DNA from: Trichoplusia ni
Taxonomy: Eukaryota > Arthropoda > Insecta > Lepidoptera > Noctuidae
Assembly (NCBI RefSeq): GCF_003590095.1
Contig: NC_039483.1
Coordinates: forward strand, 10,602,001 to 10,666,000
DNA length: 64,000 nucleotides
Direction of reading: 5' to 3'
The notes beneath the pieces are model-generated. The model searched no databases. It was not told the origin of the DNA and was given only the letters and a program-made list of their open reading frames with translations. Shown here piece after piece: positions 46,201-57,899 of this stretch. The position numbers were made by a program, and so were the translations under genes. The first letter of the stretch is position 1. Each line of letters starts with the position of its first letter.

Positions 46201-47378
46201 ACATTATACATTCAAAAGTCACCAATCAAAACAAAGACCCACAGAAGAAGTTTGTTGCGTATGGAAGCGGAACTCCTTTAAAATTACTGGGATCGTTTGA
46301 AGCGGAAATACTACTAGGGAAGAGATCAGAAAATGCAACCTTTTATGTGATCTCTAGTGGCACCCAAAATCTGCTTGGGAAAGTGACAGCTACTTCCCTA
46401 GGAGTCCTGCAAATTAATTTACCAACGGATGTTAATAACGTGGAGACGACAGCCTTCCCGAAATTTAAAGACGTGCTCGTGGAGATCCCGATAGACGAGT
46501 CAATAAAACCTGTCGCACAACCTTACCGCAGGGTACCTATTCCTCTGGAAACCAGAATCGAACAGAAGATTAGCGAACTATTGCAAGCCGATATAATCGA
46601 GGAGGTAAAAGGCCCCTCTAGTTGGGTCTCGCCGATCGTGCCGGTGCTGAAGGATAATGGGGACGTTCGTTTATGCGTAGATATGCGACGCGCGAATATG
46701 GCCATTAAACGGGAAAACCACCCGCTTCCGACCATGGACCAACTTCTTCCTAAAATGAGAGAAGCTAAGCTTTTCTCAAAACTAGACATCAAGGACGCCT
46801 TCCATCATATTGAACTCCACCCAGATTCAAGGCATATAACTACATTTATAACGGGTAAGGGACTCTTCCGCTATAAAAGGATGATGTTTGGCATCAGCTG
46901 TGCGCCAGAAATCTTCCAAAAGACTTTGGAGAGGATACTTCTAGGCTGTGAAGGAGTCATCAATTTCATAGATGATATCCTGGTGTGTGGGAAAGATCAG
47001 GCTGAACATGACGAACGGTTGAAGAAAGTCCTGGATGTCTTAAAAACACACAACGTGCTTCTAAAGGAAGATAAATGTATTTATCGAGTTAAAAGTGTTC
47101 AGTTCTTAGGACACGAGCTCTCCGAAAACGGAATAAAACCGCTGGATAAATATTTATCGGCAATCAAGGACTTTAGAGCACCTACAACTATCTCAGAATT
47201 ACAAAGCTTTCTGGAGCTAATGAACTTCGTTGGAAAATGGATTCCACACTTATCTACGACCACAGAGCCCCTAAAGGAGCTACTCCGGCAGAAGGCCGGA
47301 AGGAACTCGGACATCACTGACTCTTGGAATGACATTCGGCAAGCAGCTTTTAATAAATTAAAAGCTTCACTTGCTGAT
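46201..47378 (+). pseudogene. Gypsy pol, protease end plus reverse transcriptase
   Basis: One open frame covers the end of the protease region (YVISSGTQNLLG) and the RT: IIEEVKGPSSWVSPIVPV, LCVDMRRANMAIK, FSKLDIKDAFHHIELHP, YKRMMFGISCAPEIFQ and the catalytic box FIDDILV (about 46966-46985). The thumb and connection follow with QFLGHELSENGIKP. The motifs place it in Ty3/Gypsy. The reading is cut at SLAD by the LINE insertion; its continuation (PRLGYYNPNDK) starts at about 55669. The frame appearing to run on to 47423 is LINE sequence. Confidence 0.88.
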
Positions 47379-47544
47379 ATCAAAATCAAAATCAAAATTC
47401 ATTTATTCAAATTAGGCTACTAAGTAGCACTTTTTGAAGGTCATTTACATTGGACAGCACCCAGTTTCGCCCACCCTTCACCGCTTCCTAAGTGCTTTTG
47501 CTGTGAGAGAAGAAACGGCGCAACAAACTCCCCAGCAGCACGCT
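47302..47544. repeat. 243-bp inverted repeat, right arm
   Basis: This is the natural context of the repeat. It consists of the last 77 bases of the Gypsy RT part followed across the insertion point by the LINE 3' end (on the minus strand). Its copy lies inverted at 45958-46200. Confidence 0.9.
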
Positions 47545-48379
47545 GTCATTCCGTTTGCAAAAAATATTATAATTGTACAGAACAATAACAAAAATAAGTG
47601 TGCAGGTGCCATGCCAAACAAACAAAAGTTTGAGGTCGCTGTATATAAGCCTATACGAAATTAAACTTTAAGTACTAAGGCCAAGGTCAGCAGACCGACC
47701 AGCCACCGCAAGCAGCACCCGTTCACGAGTATGACGCAAGGGTCAGCCATCACCTCCCTCGCCATATTAGCGGGAAGGAGGTGACCCGACCCAAGACGCC
47801 ACCGCAGGCAGTGACGACTTAGGGAGCATGACGTATCTGCTGCCGGCTAATAAAATAAAATAAGACTGAAAGAAATACCCCAAACGTTGATTTACCTGGC
47901 ATAGCCCTAAACACGGAGGCGACATAAATTGCTACGTCATTCAATTTTATAATTAATAAATTATACATGTCAAAATTTATAATAAATAATATACAGGGTT
48001 ATTGGTAAAACATTAACAACCTCTCAGGACTATATTACTAACATCATGAACAACAACTTTTGTTCTATGACTTTTTATAAAACATAATACATTCATCAAA
48101 AACAAAGCTTCAATATTTCGTTGTCTTATCTAACACGTTTCAACTCTGTATTTTATTGTAGGTACCACAACACCACTTGTAGGTAGTAATAATTCTAACT
48201 AGCTACGCTACGATTTCCCGCCTTTTTACGTAAAAGCCAAATAATACCTAGGTACATTAGTAATACTAGATTTACTTACTTACTCAAGTGATAAATCTTT
48301 AAAACTAGAAGAATAGTAATGTACCTATAATTTTAATTTTATCTAATTGTTAATACTAATGTCTGTATCCTTAAAATAA

Positions 48380-48550
48380 GTTAAATTAATTATATTTCTT
48401 AAATGATAAGTCCTCTCCACTTACATTTATAATTTTTATCTTTGCTGTGCCCGACAGGGTCCACGATTGTTACCTATCAAAAAATGTTTTACCACCTAAG
48501 CCTACATTGTGGAATGCAATAAAGAATTAAATTGAATTGAATTGAATTAC
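48380..48550 (+). repeat. possible LINE 3' end scrap with TTGAA tail
   Basis: The stretch ending 'ggaatgcaataaagaattaa' followed by ATTGAATTGAATTGAATT resembles a 3' UTR with a polyadenylation signal and a simple-repeat tail. It lies within the noncoding part of the DD41D element. It may equally be part of that element. The boundaries are guesses. Confidence 0.3.
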
Positions 48551-48899
48551 AATCGGACATTTGTTACATGGGAATGACCTTGATCTTTCACACAGTACCT
48601 ACGTACTAACACCTTAATAAAAACAAACTATCAACTAGGTACCGTATGTGACGTATTTTTCTTGTAAAATTGTAACTGGTTATCACTTGATAAAAGTAAT
48701 TGTTTGTAGGTACAAAATAAGAACAAATTCTATGTAGGTACTTAAATTACATATGCAATGTGACGAAAGTTATGTTGAACATTCTTCAACTTAAAACTAT
48801 TCATCCATTTTTATTTTTAAATGTAGGCGTATTTAAAAAGTGGAATCAACATATTTACAGTAATTGATTTAATGATAATTCGATATTTCAAATCAATAT

Positions 48900-50144
48900 T
48901 TATAAATTATTATTACCTCTCAAGTTCAAGTCTCGCGGGTGTCGGTGAGTATCGCGCACATAACGTTCAAAATAGTCACCTTCACAACCAACACATAGTC
49001 CACACCTAAAAATAACCTGTTCATTTACTCGCGATAACACTTCAGAGTTCATTTTAATTTGATTAAACGCCCAAATATTTTTTTCTATTAACATATCACG
49101 GCTTGTGATTGCACGACCTGTGTACACTAGCGTCTTAACATGTCCCCACAAATAAAAGTCTAAAGGAGTAATATCTGGTGACCTCGGAGGCCAAGCGCGG
49201 GGCCCGCCACGTCCTATCCATCGACCAGGATACATCCTGTTTAATAGGTCTCTGACTCGGTGAGCATAGTGCGCAGGTGCCCCGTCTTGTTGAAAGTACA
49301 TACCACGTAAATCGGCGAGTGGTATGTCTTCTTCTAATACCGGTAGTGTTTCAGTAAGAAATTGTTCGTAAGTTTCACTGTTAAGTCTATCCAAAAAGAT
49401 AGGGCCCAGTAATGTGGAATTCACGATTCCCGCCCATACATTCACACTAAACCGGTGTTGATAATTATGAGGTCTTGGTTCGTGCGGGTTTTCGTAACAC
49501 CATAAATGTTCATTTCTGGTATTAAATAACCCCACTCTGCCAAATGTAGCCTCGTCAGTCCATAATATTGTAGGCCGTTCATTTAAATACCAATTGCAAA
49601 AAGCAACTCGTGCGGGTTTGTCCGCTTCAGTGAGCTCCTGCGCACGATGAGGGTGGAAAGGATATTTTCCTTCACCGTGAATGACACTCCACGCGAAGTA
49701 TTGTGTGACATTAAACCGCCGAGCTGCGTCATTGGTACTTGCTGCTGGATTTAATTCGAAGAATTCCAATATGTCTTCTTCTTCACGCACTGTGTGCCTC
49801 GGTGGACGACCACTATCCCTCAAGGCACTCCGGAATTGCCCGTAATCACGTAACCGCTGTGTGGCAGCTAACATTGTTACTCGGCTAGGTGTAGGCACGT
49901 TCGGGAATTGTATCGCATATTGGCGACAGGCTTCCGAAACATTGTCGTTACACCTAGCGAGTATTCGGACCATTTCAGTGTACTCGACATTAGAATATTG
50001 ATATTGTGACATCGCGCACTGATAATTACGTCTCACTTTGCACTTAAGAATTTCGCACGAAGGACACTTATGACGCGACGCCGGCGCATCAAAGCGAACA
50101 CTGACGGCCGCCCGGGCGCATAGAAATGGGTCAAGGTCTAGCAT
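48900..50144 (-). CDS. intact DD41D transposase with DUF4817-type N-terminus
   Basis: The open frame is 414 codons from the ATG at 50144. The internal ATG at 50012 (MSQYQYSNVEYTEM, residue 45) is the more likely start, because related transposases begin with this helix-turn-helix block (VRILARCNDNVSEACRQYA, the DUF4817 type). A second DNA-binding helix region follows (AASTNDAARRFNVTQYFAW). The catalytic core shows ILWTDEATF (Asp197), YFQQDGAPAH (Asp287) and SPDITPLDFYLWG (Asp329), with 41 residues between the last two, the spacing known from rosa-type elements. No stops or frameshifts are seen. The enzyme would excise and reinsert the element at TA sites; activity cannot be judged from sequence alone. 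Confidence 0.9.
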   Translation of the reverse strand: MLDLDPFLCARAAVSVRFDAPASRHKCPSCEILKCKVRRNYQCAMSQYQYSNVEYTEMVRILARCNDNVSEACRQYAIQFPNVPTPSRVTMLAATQRLRDYGQFRSALRDSGRPPRHTVREEEDILEFFELNPAASTNDAARRFNVTQYFAWSVIHGEGKYPFHPHRAQELTEADKPARVAFCNWYLNERPTILWTDEATFGRVGLFNTRNEHLWCYENPHEPRPHNYQHRFSVNVWAGIVNSTLLGPIFLDRLNSETYEQFLTETLPVLEEDIPLADLRGMYFQQDGAPAHYAHRVRDLLNRMYPGRWIGRGGPRAWPPRSPDITPLDFYLWGHVKTLVYTGRAITSRDMLIEKNIWAFNQIKMNSEVLSRVNEQVIFRCGLCVGCEGDYFERYVRDTHRHPRDLNLRGNNNL

Positions 50145-50533
50145 CCCCGCCCCCGTCCCCCGCTCCCTGCCCCTGTCAATTGCACTAGACGCACAGTTTA
50201 TTTACCTATAACTAGCGATTTTTTGGTGCGTGTAGATTTCGAAACATTTAGAGCGTTCAATTTATAATATTACTATTTTTGTAAGAAAGTCTGGTGAACT
50301 AAAATCTGATGAATTATTAAAAGTCATAGAACAAAAGTTGTTGCTTATGATGTTAGAAATATAGTCCTGAGAGGTTGTCAATGTTTTACCAATAACCCTG
50401 TATACGTGCATGCGTATAATTATACTAAAAATAAAACAAAATAGGTAACACAATGTTACACACATAGAGTATGTCTATCAAATTACACAAATACACGTCA
50501 AACATTAATCCACACTAAACCGTCCTGTGCAAA

Positions 50534-53376
50534 TCACGGCGACCAACTATTTTTATCATTTAAATAATCATTGATTGTATAGTAAGCCTTCTTGCACAGT
50601 TTATCTTTAACCGTTGTTTTAAATGAGTTAAAAGGCAATTCCAATAAAGTGAGAGGCAGTTTATTGTAGAGGCGAACACCAAGTCCCACAAATGAATTGT
50701 GTACCCTGTGTAACCGGTGCGATGTACCAATTAACTTATGTTTATTCCGTGTATTCGTGATTTATACTATGAATATCACTATTTTTGGAGTATAAGTGAA
50801 GGTTTTTTCGTATCAATAGTATATTATCTAAAATAAATTGGGATGCTACCGTTAAAATGCCTATCTCTTTAAACCGCTCCCTAAGAGAAACTCTAGAGCC
50901 TAGTTGGTAAATGGATCTGACAGCTCGCTTTTGTAAGACGAATATCGATTCGATATCTGCTGCCTTACCCCACAAAAGTATGCCATAGGACATAACGCTG
51001 TGGAAATAGCTAAAATAAACAAGACGAGCTGTGTCCACGTCAGTAATCTGCCCAACTTTTCTAACCGCATAAGCCGCAGAGCTGAGTTTATTTGCTAGGT
51101 ATGCAATATGCGTCGTCCATTTTAATTTTGCATCAACTGTAACGCCGAGAAAAACCGTTGACTCTACAGCCTCTAGCACTTCATTATTTATAAGAATATT
51201 TGGCCCAAGATTCTTAACATTAGGCATCGCGAATTTAATACATTTGGTTTTTTTGGCATTCAAAACTAAATTATTAACTGAAAACCAATGTGTGACCCGA
51301 GTAAGTGCACTATTTACTTTGTTAAAGTCATTTCTGTTTCTGTTAACTTTAAATATTAAGGAAGTATCGTCTGCAAAGAGCACAACGTCACATATGCTAA
51401 ATAGAATGGTAAGTCATTAATATATACTAAAAATAAAAATGGGCCGAGTATTGAACCCTGGGGTACCCCTAGTTTCACAGATAGTCCGGTGGACTTACTA
51501 CTATTTACATCTACACATTGGACCCTATCACTCAAATAGGAATTAATTAAATCCAGTGATCTATTTTTGATACCGTAATATCCGAGTTTGCATAATAATG
51601 TGCCATGCCGGACGCAATCAAATGCCTTTGAAAGGTCACAGAAAACGCCAATAGCGTTCTGAGAGTTCTCCCAAGCATCGTAGATGTGTTTCAGTAAAGC
51701 TACACCCGCGTCGGTAGTTGAACGTCCCTTTGTAAAACCGTATTGCTCGCTATGCAAGAGGGTCTTGTGATTAAAATAATGTAGTAGTTGTTTTAATATC
51801 AATTTTTCAAAAATCTTACTGAATGCAGGTAAAATTGAAATCGGTCTAAAATTACCAACGTCACATTTACTGCCTGCCTTAAATAACGGTATGACTTTAC
51901 TGTGTTTCATCAAGTCCGGGAAGACACCTACGTCTACGCATTTATTAAAGATAACAGCTAAGGAGGGTGCTACAATGTTTATTATATTACCTAGGAGTTT
52001 TACAGAAAAACCCCAAAGATCTTCGGTTTTCTTTTGACTGAGTGATTTAAAAACATTGGTTATATATCTAATGGAGTCACATATTCGAAACTAAAAGTAG
52101 AATCACAACTGGGCACGCAATTACGTAATAGTTTTTCCGCGTCAAGTGATGATGATTTTAAAGATCTCGTTGTTGTTAATGGTATATCTGTGAAAAAGTT
52201 ATTGAATATAGAGGCGATTTCTTTAGCTTCAGTAACTAGTTCATTATTGGATAATATCTCGAAGTTATTATCGCGTTTCGTAGCCTTACCAGTTTCTTGA
52301 TTGATAATATTCCACGTGGCTTTTACTTTATTTACAGAGTTTTTAATTTTTTCGCTGATATAGTTAGATTTAGCAGAGTTACAAACCTTTTCAAAAATTT
52401 TAGAATAATTTCTAACATAATTTACAAAATCTGCGTCAAATTTATATTTTTTTCATGCCATATAACTCATACAACCTACTTCGACTTTTGTATATACCAG
52501 TAGTGGCCCATTGATTAAACGAGGCAGCAGAACTGCACTTGACTTGCCTAGTTTTACACTTAAAAATTGTTTCAAACTCGCTTTTAACTACATTAAAAAC
52601 TGATTCATAAGCCTCATTTGGGTTAATCGAGTCCAAAAGTGATGGCCGTAATTTTGACTTGATGTTGTTTTTGAAACGCGCACAACGATGCGCTGTGTAA
52701 GGCCTACTGACCACCTTAACAGTTTTATTATGAAGTAACTGGGAAAAACTAGCAAGTTGGCCGCAATGGTCAGAAGTAATATCAGTTAATAGTAATGTTT
52801 CATTTGCTTTACAACTACTAAATATATTATCTATGCAAGTTGCGGAAGAGGCCGTAAACCTGGTTGGTTCGCAAAAAAGGTTATCTAAATTAAACGACTT
52901 GAACAAATTCAGAAGTCGGATAGTAAATGGAGCTAATTCTAAAATATTAACATTGAAATCCCCACAAACTATAACTTGTTTATTATTAAATTTAACTTTC
53001 GATAGTGAATCTTCCATAACAGATTCAAATAAATTAAAATCACTTGAACGGGGTCTGTACACACAAATAATAATGTATTGCTCTAGTTCTCGTAGGACAG
53101 TTCAATAGAGCGTTCGACAGAAAGGTTGACAATGTCAGGACGTTCTTTACATTTAATTTCGTTTGAAACAATAATCAGTGACCCTCCGTGAATAGCACTC
53201 TTTCTTACAAACGCACTCTGTATGGAATAATGGACGCTATTAAATACCGCCACCTCAAAGTCTCTTAACCAGTGTTCAGTTAAACATAACACCTGAACAT
53301 CGTGATTTTCAATAAATAAACTTAATTCTAATTCTTTGCCGGAGAGGCCTTGCATGTTTTGATGAATAACATTCAA
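50534..53376 (-). pseudogene. CR1-type LINE ORF2 (endonuclease/RT), several frameshifts
   Basis: From the high end: the endonuclease start VIHQNMQGLSGKELELSLF, CLTEHWL, VCGDFNVNILE and SDHCGQL. Then the RT: PLFKAGSKCDVGNFRPISIL, FCDLSKAFDCVRHG, GVPQGSILGPFLFLVYIND and the catalytic box FADDTSLIF (about 51350-51380). The C-terminal tail reads VGLGVRLYNKLPLTLLE and ends at the TGA at 50534-50536. Frame changes occur near 53080, 52442, 52075 and 51390, so no single protein is made. The region 51914-52441 keeps coding-like sequence in other frames. It would have nicked DNA and copied the LINE RNA. Confidence 0.8.
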
Positions 53377-54924
53377 TCCATGCAGCCTTTCCGTTGTCCC
53401 GCCTTGCTGTTTAAACAGCTAGATGTATATAAATTGTTAGTACTATTACTAACATTATCAAAAACCTTCGGTACATAAGTACCTGAATCTGGTATATTAT
53501 ATGCTAATAATTTAGCAATTCGTCGCTTACATGCACTTGACAAATACATACTGTACTGGGTCATTTTAAATGACCTACAAAATTTATTCATATCAAAGTA
53601 CATAATTGAATTTTGGTTATAACAAGTAATATTATAGATTAATAAATTTAAATTGTATATATGCATATTCTGCTCATAAGTTAATGAATTAGAGTAGGGC
53701 AGAGCACAGAAAATAAATTTACATTTATTCTTTTCACAAATTTGTAACATTGAATCAATACAATCAATAATATTTGCACTACTGACAGCCAGGCCATCCC
53801 CAAATAATAAAATACCAGTGGAACCTGCATTGAAATTTTGCAAAAACTGGCACCGGGTAAACAGGTATTCAGTACACTCTGCTGGGAACAGGAACAAATG
53901 ATACTACCTAATCCTTGACCTAATTTATCTGAAAAGATATGTGTCCTTATAATTTTATCTTTTTTTATTCTTTGCAAGCTAACCTTTTTTAAAGCTGGTT
54001 TAGTGAGCACCGGTACAGGTTCTGCACTTTGAGGTTTGACAGAGGCCGTGGGCGGTGAGCAGGAGCAAGCACAACACAGATTATTGGTCAGGGACTCATA
54101 TCTTTCCGCATTGTACCTGACCAAGTCAACCAACTCATCGGCCTCCACCATGCGTTCACTCAGTTCTTTTTGTGACGCTTCATATTTATGGAATATATCT
54201 TGCAGAGTGCATTCCCTAGACTCAAGCTGTTCCTGGAGGATAGCTGTCTCTTGATCATACATAATCCTACTTTGATCTAGTTGCCTATTTAAGGCCTGTA
54301 TCTGTGAATTTAAAATTACATGCTTTTTCCTAAGATTAATATTATTGTTTTTACTAATACTTAAATGATGCAGTGATTTCCTGTGTTTCTTTATATTTTT
54401 TTTTAGTTTTATGTACTTTTTAATCTTATTATGGCTTATAATGTAGGATATTCAATTAAAGACACATCTCCTGTCAAGTCAATAGTTACAGTGTTTACAG
54501 GAATCTCATTACAAATAAGCGTGGAGCCACTATCAACTAACTCATCGAAAAGACTACAGGTGGTAGTGGACTGTTCCTGAAACTTGGCCAGCTCCATTGA
54601 GGCGAGGGACTTATGGGCCACACTCAACTCAAGTTCTAGTTCGGCAATACGTTTCAAGGCTTGCTCGTGTGTGTCCATACACCGCTGAAACTCTGCAACC
54701 AATTGACGCAGGTTCTGATGTTCTTCAAGGACTTCAGAATGGGATATGTGCAGATCTGATAATTCGTTTTTTAGACTAGTGTTTTTATCTATAATTTTCT
54801 TCACTTCTACTTCACTGTCGTCCCGTTCCCTCAGCAGTTCGCTGCATAGGTTTTTGGCTGACTCTAGCTCTTTCAATGTAACCCTCAATTTCTCCTCCAT
54901 GGATGCAGCTCTGCGGGTCTGCAT
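53373..54924 (-). pseudogene. CR1-type LINE ORF1 with coiled coil and esterase-like domain, frameshifted
   Basis: The first part (54924-54436) is a long coiled coil (EKLRVTLKELESAKNLCSEL). After a frame change near 54440 it continues with a basic stretch (NKIKKYIKLKKNIKKH) and more coiled coil (YDQETAILQEQLESRECTLQ). After another change near 53890 comes an SGNH/esterase-like domain: ILLFGDGLAVSSANIIDCID, then FIFCALPYSNSLTYEQNMHI. CR1-group ORF1 proteins are known to carry such esterase domains. The block-I motif GDS appears as GDG here, so the nucleophile seems lost. The stop at 53373-53375 lies directly before ORF2. Confidence 0.72.
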
Positions 54925-55668
54925 GTTTATACGCTGGCCTCAAAAATCCCTGAAAGGTGTTTAAAAGGAGTTAAGTGTATTGAAGTAACTAGATTTAACG
55001 GTGGGTGACACTTAAGGAAGTAATAGGAAAGTTAGAAGTATTACTGAGATGAAAAAGTTAGTTAGAACAGAAAAATAACTAAAGAGTAACAGTAATTATG
55101 ATAGTGGGAGTAAAAACAATGCGATTACACTTAACAATATTATTTAGTTACAAGTGGGTAGATATTTTGCAAACAATTTATAAAATATATTGGAGTTTCT
55201 CTCTAGACTTTAAAGGAGTATTTATATAAGACTAACGTAAAGTTTAATAATAAAGCGAGGAATATGAATGGATAATTAGTATATCTAAGTGATTTAAGAA
55301 TAAATTATTTTCTTCTTGTAATTTTAAAGTTTTGTACTTTGACCTTTTGATCTGTCAAGTGGTATGAAAATAATTAAACAATAATTATTAACGAGTCGTA
55401 CATGAAATGTTATATCATTAATGTAGTTAAAGCAGCTTAGTTATTTAATTAAAACAGTATACTCATCTGGTTTAAACGATGAATTCAAATCTGATCCGTT
55501 GCGATGACAGCCGGTATACTTTCGTCAATTTTGGCAGTGATTTGTTTACAAATCATTCACTGATACAATCACACATAAGATGGATACACAACACATTAAT
55601 TTAAATGTTATTTACTCAAGATAAACATTAATTATTAATTTAAATTCACAAAAATTACGAGACCATAT
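54925..55668 (-). other. CR1-type LINE 5' UTR region
   Basis: AT-rich sequence upstream of LINE ORF1 on the minus strand, without coding features. It ends where Gypsy sequence resumes. The border at about 55668 is inferred from the restart of the Gypsy frame, not from a defined LINE 5' motif. Confidence 0.5.
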
Positions 55669-57349
55669 ATACCACGTCTGGGCTATTACAACCCTAATGA
55701 CAAGACGGCAGTGATTGCAGATGCGAGTCCTGTGGGGTTGGGGGCAGTACTGGTGCAGACAAATAATGAAGTTTCCAGGATTATAGCATATGGGAACAAG
55801 ACACTTACCGACTGCGAACGTAGATACTGCCAGACCGAGAAGGAGGCTCTCGCGTTGGTCTGGGCCATTGAACATTTTAATATGTTCCTATATGGGAAAG
55901 AATTTGACTTAGTGACGGACCACAAACCACTAGAGGCCCCAAAGCCAAGCCGTGCGCCCGCATTGAGAGATGGGTCTTCAGACTTCAGTCTTATAAATTC
56001 AACATCAGATATAGCCCTGGCAAGAATAACATAGCAGACCCGCTGTAGAGGCTCTGTAAACTTTCTACAAACCCTCTACAAGTTGGAGTGGATTACGTGC
56101 AAAACGTGATAGAACAAGTAAGACCTACAGCCATACTATTGCAGGACATTATGGCACATTCACGTCAAGATGCGGAGATACAAGCAGTTAAGAATGGCCT
56201 TTACAGCAACCAGTGGAACGATCTTACCAAAGGCTATAAAATATTCCAAGACGAGTTGTGTTTTTATCAAGACATCCTGTTAAGAGGGACTAAGATCGTA
56301 ATGCCACAAAAACTCCGAGATCCGACATTGCGTATTGCACATGAGGGCCACCCAGGCATATGTGCCATGAAAACTAGACTGAGGACTAAGGTCTGGTGGC
56401 CAAAATGTGATAGAGATGCCGAGAACTTTTGCAAGGCGTGCAAAAGTTGTGTTTTGGTCTCGACTCCCAATCCTCCTAACCCCATGAAAAGGAGAGAGCT
56501 ACCTTCGGAACCATGGGTGGACACCGCAGTGGACCTGATGGGCCCACTACCTAGTAATGACTACATCTTCGTAATCGTGGACTATTACTCTCGATACAAG
56601 GAAGTGAAGGTTTGTCGGACAATTACGAGCTCAGAAATTATCAACCAACTGAAGGACATTTTCAGTAGATTAGGTAATCCAGTGTCCATCACGGCCGACA
56701 ACGGTCGTCAATTTACCAGCGAGGATTTCAAACTTTTTTGCTCCGAAAGAAACATCAAGCTTTATAACACCAAACTCTACTGGCCCCAACAAAACGGAGA
56801 AGTGGAGAGACAAAATAGGGACATCTTAAAACGCCTCAAGATCGCACAGGCTGAGAAGAAAAATTGGAAAGAGTCTCTCCGGGAGTATATGGTAATGTAC
56901 AATAGCACTCCCCACTCGGTAACCGGTAAGACTCCCTCGGAGTTATCTTCAGGCGGCAATTCAGAGACAAATTACCGATGATACAAGATATGACGTACAG
57001 CTCGGAAGACTCGGAGATGAGAGATAGAGACAAAGAATTAAAAGAGAAAGGAAAGGAGTATGCAGATAGGAAAAGGCGAGCAGTGGAAAGTGAATTGAAT
57101 ATAGGGGAGAAGGTCTACGTAAAGAGTATGCATAAAAGTAACAAATTGAGCCTCAATTATGAGCCAATATCACATACCGTTGAGTCCAACAAAAACGGAG
57201 ATGTAGAATTGCGCAATGATAACACAGGCCAAGTAGTTAGACGAAACATTCTGCACCTAAAGCGAGTAGAAGGACAGTGGAAGGTAGATAACGGAACTGA
57301 AGATATAGATGCAGAACATTCAAACAAGAGTGAAACCGATTCTGATTAA
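55669..57349 (+). pseudogene. Gypsy pol, RNase H and integrase, broken
   Basis: RNase H shows YYNPNDKTAVIADASPVGLG, TEKEALALVWAIEHFNMFLY and LVTDHKPLE (to about 55935). A frameshift there and an in-frame TAG at 56046-56048 (after ADPL, where the family has Ser) break it. Integrase (56088 onward) has the zinc motif (HEGHPGICAMKTRLRTK, then CKACKSC), the first catalytic Asp in WVDTAVDLMGPLP, the second in ITADNGRQFTSEDFKLF and the Glu in QNGEVERQNRDI. A further frameshift near 56945 separates the C-terminal tail (to the TAA at 57347-57349), which has VGEKVY-like spacing (LNIGEKVYVK). This copy cannot make a full polyprotein. Confidence 0.85.
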
Positions 57350-57509
57350 TTAACATTATAATAATGAATAAGAAGTAACATAAATTGATGATGATGATTA
57401 CATAAGTACAAATAATTAATATTCTGTACAGGAATTTAAACTAATACTAGTGATTTGAAATAAATAATTAAAGTTGATTACAGATACGTAAAAAAGTATA
57501 TTTATTAAA

Positions 57510-57800
57510 AAAAAAAAGTAAGGCAGGGATGTAGCATACACGATCATAACAAACAAACATACACACAACCATACAGCTACACACACACTATCAAACATCT
57601 GTCGTCTCGTTCCTACACTCACGCGCAGGGTGCGGGGTGGGGGAATCAGCCTGCACAGGGCAGTCTGCTACCTACCGCCGCGGAGTGAAGACGTGCTAGA
57701 GTGAGGTTAATGGGCTGATACATACTCTCAACAAATAGTACATAGTTATTATATATATAGCTACAGATAGGAGACTACAACAGTAAAACCGAAAGTTCGG
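57510..57800 (+). repeat. polypurine tract and probable 3' LTR start of the Gypsy element
   Basis: An A run followed by GTAAGGCAGGGA (about 57511-57529) leads into TGTAGCATACACG at 57530. A purine-rich tract next to a TG start is the expected 3' LTR border. The 5' LTR is not in the window, so the LTR end cannot be fixed by comparison; 57800 is a guess. Confidence 0.45.
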
Positions 57801-57899
57801 CTTTTTTTCAAAATAGTACCTATTTTTACTCAGTTCGTTCCTTACGCTAATCGAATGTGCATGTGCAATCGAGTAATTCGCGGACTAATTATCGTGTAG

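Larger units (their letters stand above)
47994..50400 (-). mobile_element. Tc1/mariner-superfamily transposon, DD41D type, 2407 bp
   Basis: Both ends begin CAGGGTTATTGGTAAAACAT and the inverted match extends about 85 bp (47994-48078 and 50316-50400) with only about four differences. TA flanks each end (47992-47993 and 50401-50402). It carries one long intact transposase gene on the minus strand. It sits in the 3' UTR of the CR1-type LINE, so it is the youngest layer of the stack. A possible LINE 3' scrap with a TTGAA-type tail lies inside it at about 48480-48549. Confidence 0.9.
47379..55668 (-). mobile_element. CR1-type LINE inserted in the Gypsy element
   Basis: On the minus strand it has a 5' UTR (from about 55668), a coiled-coil/esterase ORF1, an endonuclease-RT ORF2 ending at 50534 and a 3' UTR ending in GATTTTGATTTTGAT repeats at about 47379-47395. 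A Tc1/mariner-type element (47994-50400) is inserted in the 3' UTR; without it the LINE is about 5.9 kb, near full length. The flanks share ATAT, and the Gypsy frame resumes on the far side, which fixes the insertion site. ORF frames are broken in several places. Confidence 0.82.
46201..57349 (+). mobile_element. Ty3/Gypsy LTR retrotransposon, split and 5'-truncated
   Basis: Protease end and RT lie at 46201-47378, and RNase H, integrase and tail at 55669-57349. Between them an 8.3-kb CR1-type LINE has been inserted. Gag and the 5' LTR are missing at the inverted-repeat junction. A polypurine tract and a likely 3' LTR follow after 57349. Multiple lesions show that it is inactive. Confidence 0.85.
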
